Assembly: GCA_030550275.1 (NCBI GenBank)
Contig: JAUQPR010000001.1
Location: 113,766-177,765, forward strand
Source: Bacteroidota bacterium
Lineage (GTDB): Bacteria > Bacteroidota > Ignavibacteria > Kapaibacteriales > HRBIN21
Length of the DNA stretch: 64,000 bases
Direction: 5' to 3'
The notes beneath the pieces are model-generated. The model was not told where the DNA came from, ran no database searches, and saw nothing but the letters and a program-made list of their open reading frames with translations. Position numbers and translations under genes: made by a program. Within the stretch, counting starts at the first letter, position 1; each line of letters starts with the position of its first letter. Shown one piece after another: positions 8,792 to 17,248 of this stretch.

Positions 8792-9954
8792 CGCTGCTTC
8801 CCTGCGCGTTCGACGAGCCTCTGGTAGATCCGGCAGCAGCGGCGCGCCAGCACATTCCAATCGAGCACCTGTGCCATCTTGAGTGCACACTGGCGTTGCT
8901 GCAGCCGCCGTTCGGGGCATTCGTACATGTGTGCCATTGCCTGAGCAAGCGCCTCCGGATCAGCCGGGGGCACAACCACTCCGGCACCGTAGAGGCGAAC
9001 CATGTCGCTGGCTCCGTTCGTGCGCGCAAGGATGATGGGCAAGCCCGCTGCAGCCGCTTCGGCGCATGCCAGCTCGAAGCCCCCGCTGAGCGCAGGCGCA
9101 ACGAAGACATCCGCGGCGAGCAGGCGACGAACCATCTCCGTGGGCGGATGCAGCGGCATCCCCTCTGGGGTGGATTCGGTGGGCATCTCCCCGAGGAGCT
9201 CTACGGGAACATCAGGCAGTTCGGCGCGCAACCGTTCCATCCCGCGCCCCATCACCCACAGCCGCCACCCGTGCGGGATGCGCTCGGCAAGCCTCCGAGC
9301 CGCCTGTAGCAGGATGTCGATGCCCTTGATCGGGCTGTTGCGCGCCACGGTGATGAAGACCAGCTCCGTCGGCTGCAGCCCGTAATCCCGGCGGAGCTGC
9401 TGCCGGTCGTACCCACGGAAGTGCTCCGTCCACGTTCCATTGGGCAGGAACAGGAGCATCGGCGTGTGCGGAGCGGCTTCGCGCGCAAGTTCGCGTGCCA
9501 TCTCCACGCTGTGGTAGGTCAGCGCCCCCGCACGCCGGAGAGCACGGGCAATCCGCCGCGCATTCGAACGCTTCAGGCGCAAGCCATAGCGCAACGGCTC
9601 ATAGGTGAGGATGTCCGCTCCCTGAGCCGAGAGCACGAGCGGGACGCCGATCCATCGCGCAAATGCGGCAGCATCCGCACCGGCAGGGTAGAGCATCTGC
9701 GCGTGCAACACCTGAAAGCGCTCCCTCCGCCACAGTTGCCAGAGAGTCCACCACGCCGCTCCCCACCGTGGGAGCCCTCGAATGCGCCGAAGCGGGACAA
9801 TCCGGTACGGCACAGGCAAGTGAGGAGTCCGCTGCGGGGCAACGACGGTCAGCTCCACGCCCGCCTTCCAGAGCGCCAATGCCAGGGAATGCGTTGCCAG
9901 CTCCACACCTCCAATGCGCGGCAGGAAGTGATAGGTCAGCAGAACCACCCGCAT
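8788..9954 (-). CDS. GT4-family glycosyltransferase
   Basis: A 388-residue GT-B protein. The N-terminus has the Gly-rich acceptor loop (LTYHFLPRIGGVELATHS). The C-terminal half has FITVARNSPIKGIDILLQA and the donor-site motif of family GT4 around FVAPALSGGFELACAEAAAA (the E-x7-E variant), followed by GLPIILART. It should transfer a sugar from a nucleotide donor onto a cell-surface glycan on the cytoplasmic face of the membrane. I chose the ATG at 9954, four bases after the stop of the ArsC-like gene; the upstream extension of the frame is Pro/Cys/Ser-rich noise. Confidence 0.88.
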   Translation of the reverse strand: MRVVLLTYHFLPRIGGVELATHSLALALWKAGVELTVVAPQRTPHLPVPYRIVPLRRIRGLPRWGAAWWTLWQLWRRERFQVLHAQMLYPAGADAAAFARWIGVPLVLSAQGADILTYEPLRYGLRLKRSNARRIARALRRAGALTYHSVEMARELAREAAPHTPMLLFLPNGTWTEHFRGYDRQQLRRDYGLQPTELVFITVARNSPIKGIDILLQAARRLAERIPHGWRLWVMGRGMERLRAELPDVPVELLGEMPTESTPEGMPLHPPTEMVRRLLAADVFVAPALSGGFELACAEAAAAGLPIILARTNGASDMVRLYGAGVVVPPADPEALAQAMAHMYECPERRLQQRQCALKMAQVLDWNVLARRCCRIYQRLVERAGKQR

Positions 9955-9958
9955 GGGG

Positions 9959-10381
9959 CTACCCCATCCCCAGGAGCGGAAGCAGTTCGGTTCGGATGCG
10001 GCGCAGCAGCTCATCCCGGACGTCTCGGAAGCGCTGCAGCCGCTCCTCGGGGAGCTCGGAACCCAGGGCGGGGTCAGGCAGGCTCCAGTGCAGCAGGCGC
10101 GCGGCGTTGGGGAATACCGGGCAGTGTTCGCGCGCCCCATCGCAGACGGTCAGCACAAGGTCGAAATGCTCTTGCGCAAAGCGCTCGACCGATTTTGGGA
10201 ACAGCCCATCGGCAGGGACGCCGATTTCGCGCAGCACTTCGATGACGTGCGGATCGACCTGCTCTGCGGGCTCCGTTCCGGCACTCTCCACAGAGCAGTG
10301 CGCCGGCAAGCTCCACTGCAGCAGAGCTTGGGCAAGCTGCGAGCGGCGCGCGTTATGCGTACACAGCACCAGGATGCGCAT
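9959..10381 (-). CDS. ArsC-type low-molecular-weight phosphatase / arsenate reductase
   Basis: A 140-residue protein beginning with the phosphate-binding loop CTHNARRSQ (C-x5-R, Cys at residue 7). A second site, TVCDGAREHCPVFP near residues 79-92, holds two more cysteines seven residues apart. That three-cysteine arrangement is typical of thioredoxin-coupled arsenate reductases and absent from ordinary tyrosine phosphatases. The late DP motif (SLPDPA) is present. There is no ars regulator or efflux gene nearby; instead it lies between a DUF4175 gene and a glycosyltransferase. A role as a glycan-locus tyrosine phosphatase therefore remains an alternative. Confidence 0.8.
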   Translation of the reverse strand: MRILVLCTHNARRSQLAQALLQWSLPAHCSVESAGTEPAEQVDPHVIEVLREIGVPADGLFPKSVERFAQEHFDLVLTVCDGAREHCPVFPNAARLLHWSLPDPALGSELPEERLQRFRDVRDELLRRIRTELLPLLGMG

Positions 10382-10384
10382 GGC

Positions 10385-13300
10385 TCAGTATCCGGCTTGC
10401 CGCAACAGCTCAAAGTAGCGCTGGATGAGGCGCTGGTAGTCCGGACTGTAGGCGTTCTGCAGTTGCTGAAGCCGCTGCTGGACGGGATGCAGATGGAGCT
10501 GTTCGGGGCGCAACCCCGGCGGGCTTGGGCGCACGATGTCCTGCCCTGGACGGGACTCGCGCTCGGGCTCGTAGTCGCGCTCATAGACCGAGCGCAGGGC
10601 ATCGAGCATGCGGGAGAGGATACGGTGCTGCCGGCGCAGGGTCTCCATCGAGAGCTGCCCGCTGCGGAGCTCCTGCACAAGCTCGCGCATCTCCTCGGCG
10701 ATACGGCGCAGGTCGCCCAGCAGGCGTGTACCTTGAGGCGGCTGCTGCTGGGCGAGCTCTTGGAGTGCTTGCTGCACCTGCGCCTGTTGCATTGCCAGGC
10801 GCGCCAACTGCGCCTGCTGCTCCATCGTGAGCCGCCCCTGGAGCAGCTCCTGCAGCCCTTGGGCGATACCCTGCTGTTGCAGCGCCAGTTGCTGGAGCCG
10901 CTCCAGGAAGCCAGCGCCACCAGCGCTCATCCCCGGATTGGGGCATGCCGAGCTGCCACCCTGCATGGTGGAGAGCGCATCCTGCATCTGCAGCACCGCA
11001 CGGTTGAGCGCCTCCATGGCTTGCTGCTGGGCTGAAGTCGCCGGTGCCGGCATCCGCTCAGCCAGTTGCGTCATCGCTGTCCCCATCGCGCGCAGAGCAA
11101 GCCCAAGCTCGCGCAGCAGTTGTGGGCTGATAACGAGCGACTTCTGCCCCACTTCACTGACGCGCTCGGTTACCGCGGCAAGGGCACTGCGCAATCCCTC
11201 CTGCTGGCGGGCAAGTTCGGCAAGGCGCTGCGAGCCTACGGGCATCTGCTCGGTGCGGGTGCGCAACTGCTCCTGCTGCTGCGAAAGCTCCAGCGCATCC
11301 AGCAGCGCCTTCTGCAATTGGCGCTGGACGGCGCGGCTGAGCTGGGTTTGCAACTGCTGCCAGAGCTGCTCTACGGCTGCTGCTGCCTGCTGCATCCGCC
11401 CATGGGCACGGCGCTGGAGCTGCTGCGCTGCCCCGGACTGCCCTTGGCGCAGTTGCGATGCTGCCTGCTGCAGCTCCTGCCCGAGCTGAGGCGATTGCAT
11501 CGCCTGGCTGGCTTGTGCGAGCGCCTCCGCCGAAAGCTCCTGCCCCAGGGCTTGCTGCAGAAGCTGCTCCAATTGGCTCCACTCCTGCTGCAGCTCCCGC
11601 CATTCGGCGTGAAGTGCCTCCTGCTGCCGCGCCAGATTCTCCTGCTCAGCTTCCTGACGGGCTTGTCCACTGCGCTCGGTCAGCTGCTCCTGCTGCTGCG
11701 CCAACTGCTGCAATCGCTGCCGGAAGGCATCCAGCTTCTGTTCCGCCTGCAGACGGCGCAGAATCGAGAGCGTGCGCTCCAGCGCCGCGCGGAACTCCTG
11801 CTCGTTGAAGCGGAAGTTCTGCAATGCCTGTCGCCATTGCTCCGGGCTCATCTGCTGCAGCGCCTGCTGCAGACGCTCCAGGGCACGCTGCAACTCCGGT
11901 GAATTCAACTGCCGCAGCAACTGCTGGAGTTCACGGTACTTCTGCAGCGTCTCCGGCGAGATGGCTTGGGCGCGCTCCAGCCGCTCGGTCATCTGCTCCA
12001 GACGCTGCTGGATCTGCTCAAGGCGTTGCTGGAGCGCCTGCTGTTGCTGCTCCAGTTGCCGCAGTTGCTGCTGCTGCTCCCACGTGGGTTGTCCCTGGCG
12101 AACCGAGGGGGTCGGTGTACGGCGCTGCAGCTCCTCGCTACGCCGACGCAGCTCGTCCAGTTGCCGCAATGCTTCGCGCAACTCCTCCGTTGCGCGGTTC
12201 TGCTCGCGCTCGGCATCGCGGACGATCTGCTCGATCCCGGGCAATTGCACCGAGCGGATGGGCGTGCGCGCTGCCTTAGGACCGCGCACCGCATCGTTGT
12301 CCCACACCTCCAGGAAGAACTCGTAGCGGTCCTCGGGCGAAATCCCCACCCGCGTCAGGTCCCAGATGTAGGGGACCTCCTGCACTGGAGCATCGGGCAG
12401 GAAAGGAACGGGCACACTCTGGAAGCGCTCCTGCGGCGGGACGTAGCGCGAATACACCAGGCGATAGTGCAGGAGCAGCCGCGAGAAGCCGTAGTCGTCG
12501 CTGATCTCCACGCGAATGGGCAGGAGTGCCTGCTCGCCAAGCTGGGCATCCGTTGCCGGCTCCAGCAGCCGAATGCTGGGCGGAGCATCCTCCAGCGCAA
12601 TGACGCGGTAGCGGAGCGGGTCGGCATTGGTGTATCCGGCGGAATCCGTCAGCAGCACCGAGTACACTCCGCTGGAGTTCAAGCGGAAGGAGCCCATCGC
12701 TTTGGCGCCGTTCACCTGGAGCCGGTAGCGCAGCGTATCGGTTCGCTCGCCTTCGGTGCGCAAGAACAGCACCTGCGCCGCTGCCAGAGGCTTGTTCGAT
12801 TCCACCTGCAACAGGATTTGCGAGCCGTACACGGCGGCAATCTCGGTGGTGCGTTCGTCAAAGGCGCTCGGCTGCAAGCGGGTGTACGCAGGTGGGCGGA
12901 TCTCCCCACGCAACGAGCGGAGAATCGGGCGCTCCAGCACCTGCACGTATCCCTCAGGGCTGCGGACGAACTCGCCATGCCAGCGGGCAAGGGCAAGGAA
13001 GCGGAAATCCGTCTGCGCTGCCGGCAGCAGCAATTGGTAGCTGCCTGGCGTGTCCGCACGCAGCTCGTACTGCTGCTCCTGCCCCTGGCTGGGGATCACC
13101 CGCAGGAGCACCTCCGCCGGAGGGATCCCCGTTGCCCGCACGCGGAGCTGCACCGGTTCTCCACGCACCACCCGCAGGTATCGCTCCTCAAGGCTAAGCT
13201 CGAAGGGCGGTGGCGGCACAAATGAGCGCTCCCAGTGCCGGAGCCGGTACAGCGCAGCAGAGCCCGAGGGCAACCCGACGGCAAGGAGGAGCACCGGCAC

Positions 13301-13807
13301 CAGGCTCCCCAGCAGCCAGAGCAACCGACGCCGCAACGGGCGCTTGTCGATGATGGCAGCAAAGTCCACCTGCTGGGCGCGCTGGGCAACCTGCTCAAAT
13401 GCTGCCAGAACCAGCTCGCGGGACACCCCGCGCTGCTGCCCCTGTCCTGCCATGAGCTGCAGGACATTGCACAGCGCGTCGCCAATCTGTGGATACCGCT
13501 GCCCGACCCGCAGAGCCAGCTTCTCCAGCGGTGGTGTGGGCACGATCCCCGTCCAGCGAGCCAGCGCCGGCACGATCGCCCACAGCAGCGCTCCCGCAGT
13601 CGCCGCAAGCCAGCTGTGCCAGAGCACGGCGCGGAAGGCGCTGTTTCCCTGGAGCAGCATCTCCAGCACGATTGCGCCCACAAGCAGCCACAGAATCGCT
13701 ATCGCCGCCGACGCTGCGCGCTCGCCCAAGCGCACCAACAGCTCCGCGCGCTGAACCTGCAGCAGCCGCCGCCGAATCTGGTGGTACAGCTCCTCCGTCC
13801 GGCTCAT
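10385..13807 (-). CDS. DUF4175-family membrane-anchored coiled-coil protein, 1140 residues
   Basis: A very large envelope protein. The first 180 residues hold three hydrophobic segments (about 32-52, 60-82 and 160-178), a layout known for DUF4175 proteins. A beta-rich region follows (about 190-510) with FELSLEERYLRVVRGEPV and repeated sandwich-like strands. From about residue 525 to 1080 it becomes an extreme Gln/Glu/Arg/Leu-rich coiled coil with poly-Gln runs, several LEQ and LQQ heptads, and a final basic tail. The family's function is unknown; in Bacteroidota it often lies with MoxR/vWA genes, which are absent here. It is the first gene of the leftward eight-gene unit and diverges from bacilliredoxin across 117 bases. 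Confidence 0.85.
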   Translation of the reverse strand: MSRTEELYHQIRRRLLQVQRAELLVRLGERAASAAIAILWLLVGAIVLEMLLQGNSAFRAVLWHSWLAATAGALLWAIVPALARWTGIVPTPPLEKLALRVGQRYPQIGDALCNVLQLMAGQGQQRGVSRELVLAAFEQVAQRAQQVDFAAIIDKRPLRRRLLWLLGSLVPVLLLAVGLPSGSAALYRLRHWERSFVPPPPFELSLEERYLRVVRGEPVQLRVRATGIPPAEVLLRVIPSQGQEQQYELRADTPGSYQLLLPAAQTDFRFLALARWHGEFVRSPEGYVQVLERPILRSLRGEIRPPAYTRLQPSAFDERTTEIAAVYGSQILLQVESNKPLAAAQVLFLRTEGERTDTLRYRLQVNGAKAMGSFRLNSSGVYSVLLTDSAGYTNADPLRYRVIALEDAPPSIRLLEPATDAQLGEQALLPIRVEISDDYGFSRLLLHYRLVYSRYVPPQERFQSVPVPFLPDAPVQEVPYIWDLTRVGISPEDRYEFFLEVWDNDAVRGPKAARTPIRSVQLPGIEQIVRDAEREQNRATEELREALRQLDELRRRSEELQRRTPTPSVRQGQPTWEQQQQLRQLEQQQQALQQRLEQIQQRLEQMTERLERAQAISPETLQKYRELQQLLRQLNSPELQRALERLQQALQQMSPEQWRQALQNFRFNEQEFRAALERTLSILRRLQAEQKLDAFRQRLQQLAQQQEQLTERSGQARQEAEQENLARQQEALHAEWRELQQEWSQLEQLLQQALGQELSAEALAQASQAMQSPQLGQELQQAASQLRQGQSGAAQQLQRRAHGRMQQAAAAVEQLWQQLQTQLSRAVQRQLQKALLDALELSQQQEQLRTRTEQMPVGSQRLAELARQQEGLRSALAAVTERVSEVGQKSLVISPQLLRELGLALRAMGTAMTQLAERMPAPATSAQQQAMEALNRAVLQMQDALSTMQGGSSACPNPGMSAGGAGFLERLQQLALQQQGIAQGLQELLQGRLTMEQQAQLARLAMQQAQVQQALQELAQQQPPQGTRLLGDLRRIAEEMRELVQELRSGQLSMETLRRQHRILSRMLDALRSVYERDYEPERESRPGQDIVRPSPPGLRPEQLHLHPVQQRLQQLQNAYSPDYQRLIQRYFELLRQAGY

Positions 13808-13924
13808 GGATTACCTGCACGTGTGGTGCCACAGACGTACGATGCTTGCGCTCCGGTGTAGGCTCCACGAAGCCCTCTGCCATATCGTCTCTGCGCGCAG
13901 TTGAACAGCCACCGGAAGCACCCA

Positions 13925-14353
13925 ATGGTAGACGTGCTGGTCGAACAGATCCGCCAGGAGGTTCGCAAGCTGGGTTTTGAGGAGCTCCGCACACCGGCGG
14001 AGGTAGATGCTGCACTTGCCCGACCGGGCACGACGTTGGCGTTCATCAACTCCCTGTGTGGCTGCTCCGGGGGGATCGCCCGTCCGGCAGCAGCGCTGGC
14101 GCTGCACTCCGCGCCCGTCCGACCGGACCACCTGGTTACCGTCTTTGCCGGGCAGGACCGCGAGGCTACTGCCCGATTGCGGGAGTACTTGGTTGGAGAG
14201 CCTCCTTCATCGCCCTCCTTTGCGCTGTTACAGGATGGCAAGCTGCTTGTGATGCTGCACCGTGAGCACATCCAGCAGCGCACTGCCGAGCAGGTTGCGC
14301 AAATCCTTCGGGAGTGGTTCGCGGCGTATTGCACTGTGCCGCAGCAGTCGTGA
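13925..14353 (+). CDS. brxA: Bacilliredoxin (BrxA/BrxB, YphP/YqiW family)
   Basis: A small thiol protein of 142 residues that removes bacillithiol from S-bacillithiolated proteins in known systems. The CGC active site sits in NSLCGCSGGIARPA, and DHLVTVFAGQDREATARLRE and PPSSPSFALL are near-identical to the family pattern. I chose the ATG at 13925: it gives the standard N-terminus (MVDVLVEQIRQEVRKLGFEEL) and has GGAAG six bases upstream. An in-frame TTG at 13901 would add eight residues. Its presence suggests that the cell makes bacillithiol, although no bsh genes are visible here. Confidence 0.93.
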   Translation: MVDVLVEQIRQEVRKLGFEELRTPAEVDAALARPGTTLAFINSLCGCSGGIARPAAALALHSAPVRPDHLVTVFAGQDREATARLREYLVGEPPSSPSFALLQDGKLLVMLHREHIQQRTAEQVAQILREWFAAYCTVPQQS

Positions 14354-14365
14354 TTGCCCACTGGG

Positions 14366-15592
14366 ATGCGCCCGCCAGAGCTCTTCGCTTGGCTACCAGC
14401 CCTGCTGGGAACGGCAGCGCTGGTAGGGTTTCTTGTGCTCTCTGGATTGGCGCTCGTGCCAGCAGTCCTGCTGCTCTTTGGATTTGCTGCGCTGTGCCCG
14501 TACCGGCACCATTCCTCGGTTGCTCGCCATCTGCTGTGGCTGCTGCTCCTGGCAGCGGTGCTGTGGCTGCTGCAGAGTTTGGGATTGCTGTTGCTGCCAC
14601 CGCTGATTGCGCTGCTGGCGGCGTACCTGTTTGACCCGGTACTGGAGCGGCTCCAGCGCTACCGGATTCCTCGCTGGGTGGCGGCGCTGGTGATTGTGCT
14701 TGCCATCTTCGGCGCCGTTGGTGCGCTCTCGGTGCTGATCTTCCCGAAGGTCTTTGCGCAGTTGGACACCATCGTCCGCCAGATCTCCAACTTCTACACC
14801 GCGGCGGTGCAGTACTTGGAGAGCCGGCGCTTCTTCCGCACCTTTGCCCGCTACGGCATTCCGCCGGAGTTGCTGCAGAACTTGGTGCAGCAGGAGCTTC
14901 TGCCGCGTCTGGAGCAGGTGTTCCAAGCGCTGCTCAGCGCTCTGCTGTCCGTGCTCACGGAGCTATCACGGATCCTGACGCACCTGGTAAACCTGGTGCT
15001 GCTGCCCATCCTGATGGTCTACCTCATGGCGGACTTCCCCAAGCTGCGCCGCGTCATCCGGGAGGTGCTGCAGCACCAGTCTCCGGCAGCGCTGAGGGTG
15101 CTGCAGCAGGCGAACCCGGTTGCCCGCGCATATATCGGCTGGATCCTGTTCGCCTCGGCAATGATCGGGCTGCTGTCGGGCATCCTCTACGCCCTCTTCG
15201 ACATCCCCTACGCCGTCATGCTGGGCTTGCTCAGCGGGCTGCTCAATCCCATCCCCTACTTCGGGGTGCTCGTCACGATGGGTGCTGGCGCTGTGGCGAT
15301 TCTCCTGGCGCAATCGGAGCAGTTCCTACGGGATTTCCTGGTCATGAGCGCCATCATCAACGGGCTTCACTTCATCAACGCGTACTTTGTGGAGCCCAGA
15401 GTGCTGGGCAAACGCGTGGGGCTGCACCCGGTCATGGTGATTCTGGCGCTGCTGCTGTTCGGCAAGCTCTTCGGCATTGCTGGAATGCTGCTGGCTGTGC
15501 CTACGACGGCGGTTGCGATGACCTTCTTCAACCAATGGCGCGCCAACGTGCGCCAAAGCGCTGCATCTGTATCACAAGCCGAGCAGCCATAA
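14366..15592 (+). CDS. AI-2E-family transporter (PerM/TqsA-like permease)
   Basis: An integral membrane protein of about 408 residues. Hydrophobic segments cover the first 90 residues, followed by a polar stretch with amphipathic helices (about 115-200) and then further helices. The conserved late motifs LLNPIPYFGVLV and FVEPRVLGKRVGLHPV are typical of the family. Members export the quorum signal AI-2, sodium or other solutes, so no substrate is assigned. Twelve bases separate the bacilliredoxin stop from the ATG at 14366; a TTG at 14354 is an alternative start. The stop overlaps the deoC start by one base. Confidence 0.88.
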   Translation: MRPPELFAWLPALLGTAALVGFLVLSGLALVPAVLLLFGFAALCPYRHHSSVARHLLWLLLLAAVLWLLQSLGLLLLPPLIALLAAYLFDPVLERLQRYRIPRWVAALVIVLAIFGAVGALSVLIFPKVFAQLDTIVRQISNFYTAAVQYLESRRFFRTFARYGIPPELLQNLVQQELLPRLEQVFQALLSALLSVLTELSRILTHLVNLVLLPILMVYLMADFPKLRRVIREVLQHQSPAALRVLQQANPVARAYIGWILFASAMIGLLSGILYALFDIPYAVMLGLLSGLLNPIPYFGVLVTMGAGAVAILLAQSEQFLRDFLVMSAIINGLHFINAYFVEPRVLGKRVGLHPVMVILALLLFGKLFGIAGMLLAVPTTAVAMTFFNQWRANVRQSAASVSQAEQP

Positions 15593-16281
15593 TGGTGTTG
15601 ACGCCGCAGGAATTGGCAGCGGTCATTGACCACACACTGCTGCGTCCGACCGCAACGGCGCAGGAGACCGAGCATGCCTGCCAGCAAGGGCTCCAGTGGG
15701 GATGCGCCAGTGTCTGTGTGCTGCCCTGCTACGTTGGGCTTGCATATAGCATTCTCCGCGGTTCAGCAACGGCGGTATGCACCGTGGTGGGATTCCCCCT
15801 GGGGAGCCTGCACCGGCGCACGAAGCTGGTCGAAGCCGAAGAAGCTCTCGCCCAAGGCGCACGGGAACTGGACATGGTGATGAACCTGGCAGCCTTCTGC
15901 AGCGGCGACCTCCGCGCCGTGGAGCAGGAGATCTCCGCCGTTGCCGCCATGGTCCATCGGCATGCTGGTGGGAAGCTGAAGGTCATCCTCGAATGCTCCC
16001 TACTGAGCCCGGAGCAGCAGGAGCTGGCAGCGCGTCTGGCAGCCCATGCTGGCGCGGATTTTGTAAAGACCTCGACCGGCTTCCTCGGTGGAGGCGCCAC
16101 TGTTGAGCAGGTTGCTCGGTTGCGTCGCGCGATTCCTGAACACGTCGCTGTCAAAGCCTCCGGCGGTATCCGCACACTGGAGCAAGCACTGGAGCTGCTT
16201 GCCGCCGGTGCCGCACGCCTGGGAACCAGCGCAACTGCAAGCCTGCTGGAGCAAGCACAGCAGCGTGTTACCAACTTGTAA
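15592..16281 (+). CDS. deoC: Deoxyribose-phosphate aldolase
   Basis: A class I aldolase splitting 2-deoxyribose-5-phosphate to glyceraldehyde-3-phosphate and acetaldehyde during deoxynucleoside salvage. The 229 residues contain IDHTLLRPTAT, SVCVLPCYV, VVGFPLGS, the Schiff-base lysine in DFVKTSTGF, and the second lysine in VKASGGIRT. The ATG at 15592 overlaps the previous TAA; the frame extends upstream to 15535, but that part lies over the permease. Acetaldehyde is also the product of the threonine aldolase in this window, which is only a loose link. Confidence 0.95.
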   Translation: MVLTPQELAAVIDHTLLRPTATAQETEHACQQGLQWGCASVCVLPCYVGLAYSILRGSATAVCTVVGFPLGSLHRRTKLVEAEEALAQGARELDMVMNLAAFCSGDLRAVEQEISAVAAMVHRHAGGKLKVILECSLLSPEQQELAARLAAHAGADFVKTSTGFLGGGATVEQVARLRRAIPEHVAVKASGGIRTLEQALELLAAGAARLGTSATASLLEQAQQRVTNL

Positions 16282-16306
16282 CACACCCACTTGGTGCCGC
16301 CCTCGC

Positions 16307-16314
16307 TAAGTTTG
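16307..16314 (+). promoter_or_regulatory. Bacteroidota-type -7 promoter element for the pst operon
   Basis: TAAGTTTG matches TAnnTTTG exactly, in the gap between deoC and pstS. The implied start point is about 30 bases before the pstS ATG. No convincing -33 TTTG lies at the usual 19-base spacing. Confidence 0.6.
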
Positions 16315-16351
16315 CGCGGCTGGAGTGTTCCCTTTACCGCACAGTGTGCTC

Positions 16352-17221
16352 ATGCGCTTCCGCTCTATCCCCGTTGTGCTCACAGCGGCGATCCTCGGTA
16401 TTGCAGCGCTTCCGCAGCAGACCATCACGATTAAGGGCTCGGATACGATGGTCATCCTCTGCCAGCGTTGGACCGAGGTCTACCCTGGGCGCGACCGTGT
16501 TCGCTTCCAGGTCACCGGTGGCGGGTCTGGCACCGGCATTGCAGCGCTCATCAACGGCACAACGGATATCTGCGCCTCCTCGCGCCCGATGCGCCCGGCG
16601 GAACTTGAGCAGATGCGCCAGCGCTACGGCAGACCTCCGGTGGAGATTCGTGTTGCGCTCGATGGGCTTGCCGTCTACGTCAACCGCGCCAATCCCGTGA
16701 GCAAGCTCACGATGCAGCAGATTCGCGACATCTTCACCGGCAAGATCACCAACTGGAAGCAGGTCGGCGGTCCAGATGCCCGCATCATCCTCTACAGCCG
16801 TGAGAACAACTCCGGCACGTACGAGTTCTTCAAGGAGCATGTGCTCGGTGGAGCCGACTTTGCCCCGAACACGCAGCACATGCCGGGAACGGCAGCCTTG
16901 GTCAACGCCGTTGCAAAGGACCGCTGGGGCATTGGGTACGGTGGTGCCGCATACGCTCGCGAAGTCAAAGAGATCGCCGTTGCCGAAGCCCCAGGGAAGC
17001 CGTACTACCTGCCCACCTTGGAGAACGTCATCTCGCGGCGCTACCCCATCAGCCGCTTTTTGTACTTCTACCTGCGTGAGCGCCCCAGCGGCGAGCTGAA
17101 GTCCTTTGTGGACTGGGTGCTCAGCGACGATGGGCAGCGCGTGGTCTCCGAAGTGGGCTACTTCCCGCTCCGCGCCATTGGAGAGAAGAAGCAACCGGCT
17201 TCTGCAGCACCGCGGAAGTAG
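16352..17221 (+). CDS. pstS: Periplasmic phosphate-binding protein
   Basis: The substrate-binding subunit of the high-affinity phosphate ABC importer. The 289 residues start with a signal peptide (MRFRSIPVVLTAAILGIAAL). The phosphate-loop motifs ITIKGSDTMV and VTGGGSGTGIAALINGT, the strand DICASSRPM and the SRENNSGTYEFF segment that closes over the ligand are all clear. It is not a lipoprotein, because no lipobox is present. I used the ATG at 16352 rather than the upstream GTG at 16325, because the signal peptide begins directly there. First gene of pstSCAB-phoU, with its own promoter element upstream. Confidence 0.95.
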   Translation: MRFRSIPVVLTAAILGIAALPQQTITIKGSDTMVILCQRWTEVYPGRDRVRFQVTGGGSGTGIAALINGTTDICASSRPMRPAELEQMRQRYGRPPVEIRVALDGLAVYVNRANPVSKLTMQQIRDIFTGKITNWKQVGGPDARIILYSRENNSGTYEFFKEHVLGGADFAPNTQHMPGTAALVNAVAKDRWGIGYGGAAYAREVKEIAVAEAPGKPYYLPTLENVISRRYPISRFLYFYLRERPSGELKSFVDWVLSDDGQRVVSEVGYFPLRAIGEKKQPASAAPRK

Positions 17222-17248
17222 AGCTTCTCCGAGCTGCTGCTGAGCACA

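Noticed and set aside
9959..10381. A complete arsenic-resistance locus
   Set aside because: Only the ArsC-like gene is present; no ArsR, ArsB/Acr3 or ArsA-type sequence is in the surroundings.
11000..12000. Long open frames opposite the DUF4175 coiled coil and opposite many other genes
   Set aside because: They mirror repetitive GC-rich codons on the other strand, have no domain pattern or start signals, and overlap well-supported genes entirely.
15535..15591. Extended N-terminus for DeoC
   Set aside because: The extra 19 residues lie over the permease end, and the ATG at 15592 gives the standard start of the aldolase.
16290..16310. A GG-N10-GC arrangement before pstS as a sigma-54 promoter
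   Set aside because: Only the two invariant dinucleotides and a few flanking bases match; TAAGTTTG just downstream is a better candidate and GG-N10-GC is common in GC-rich DNA.
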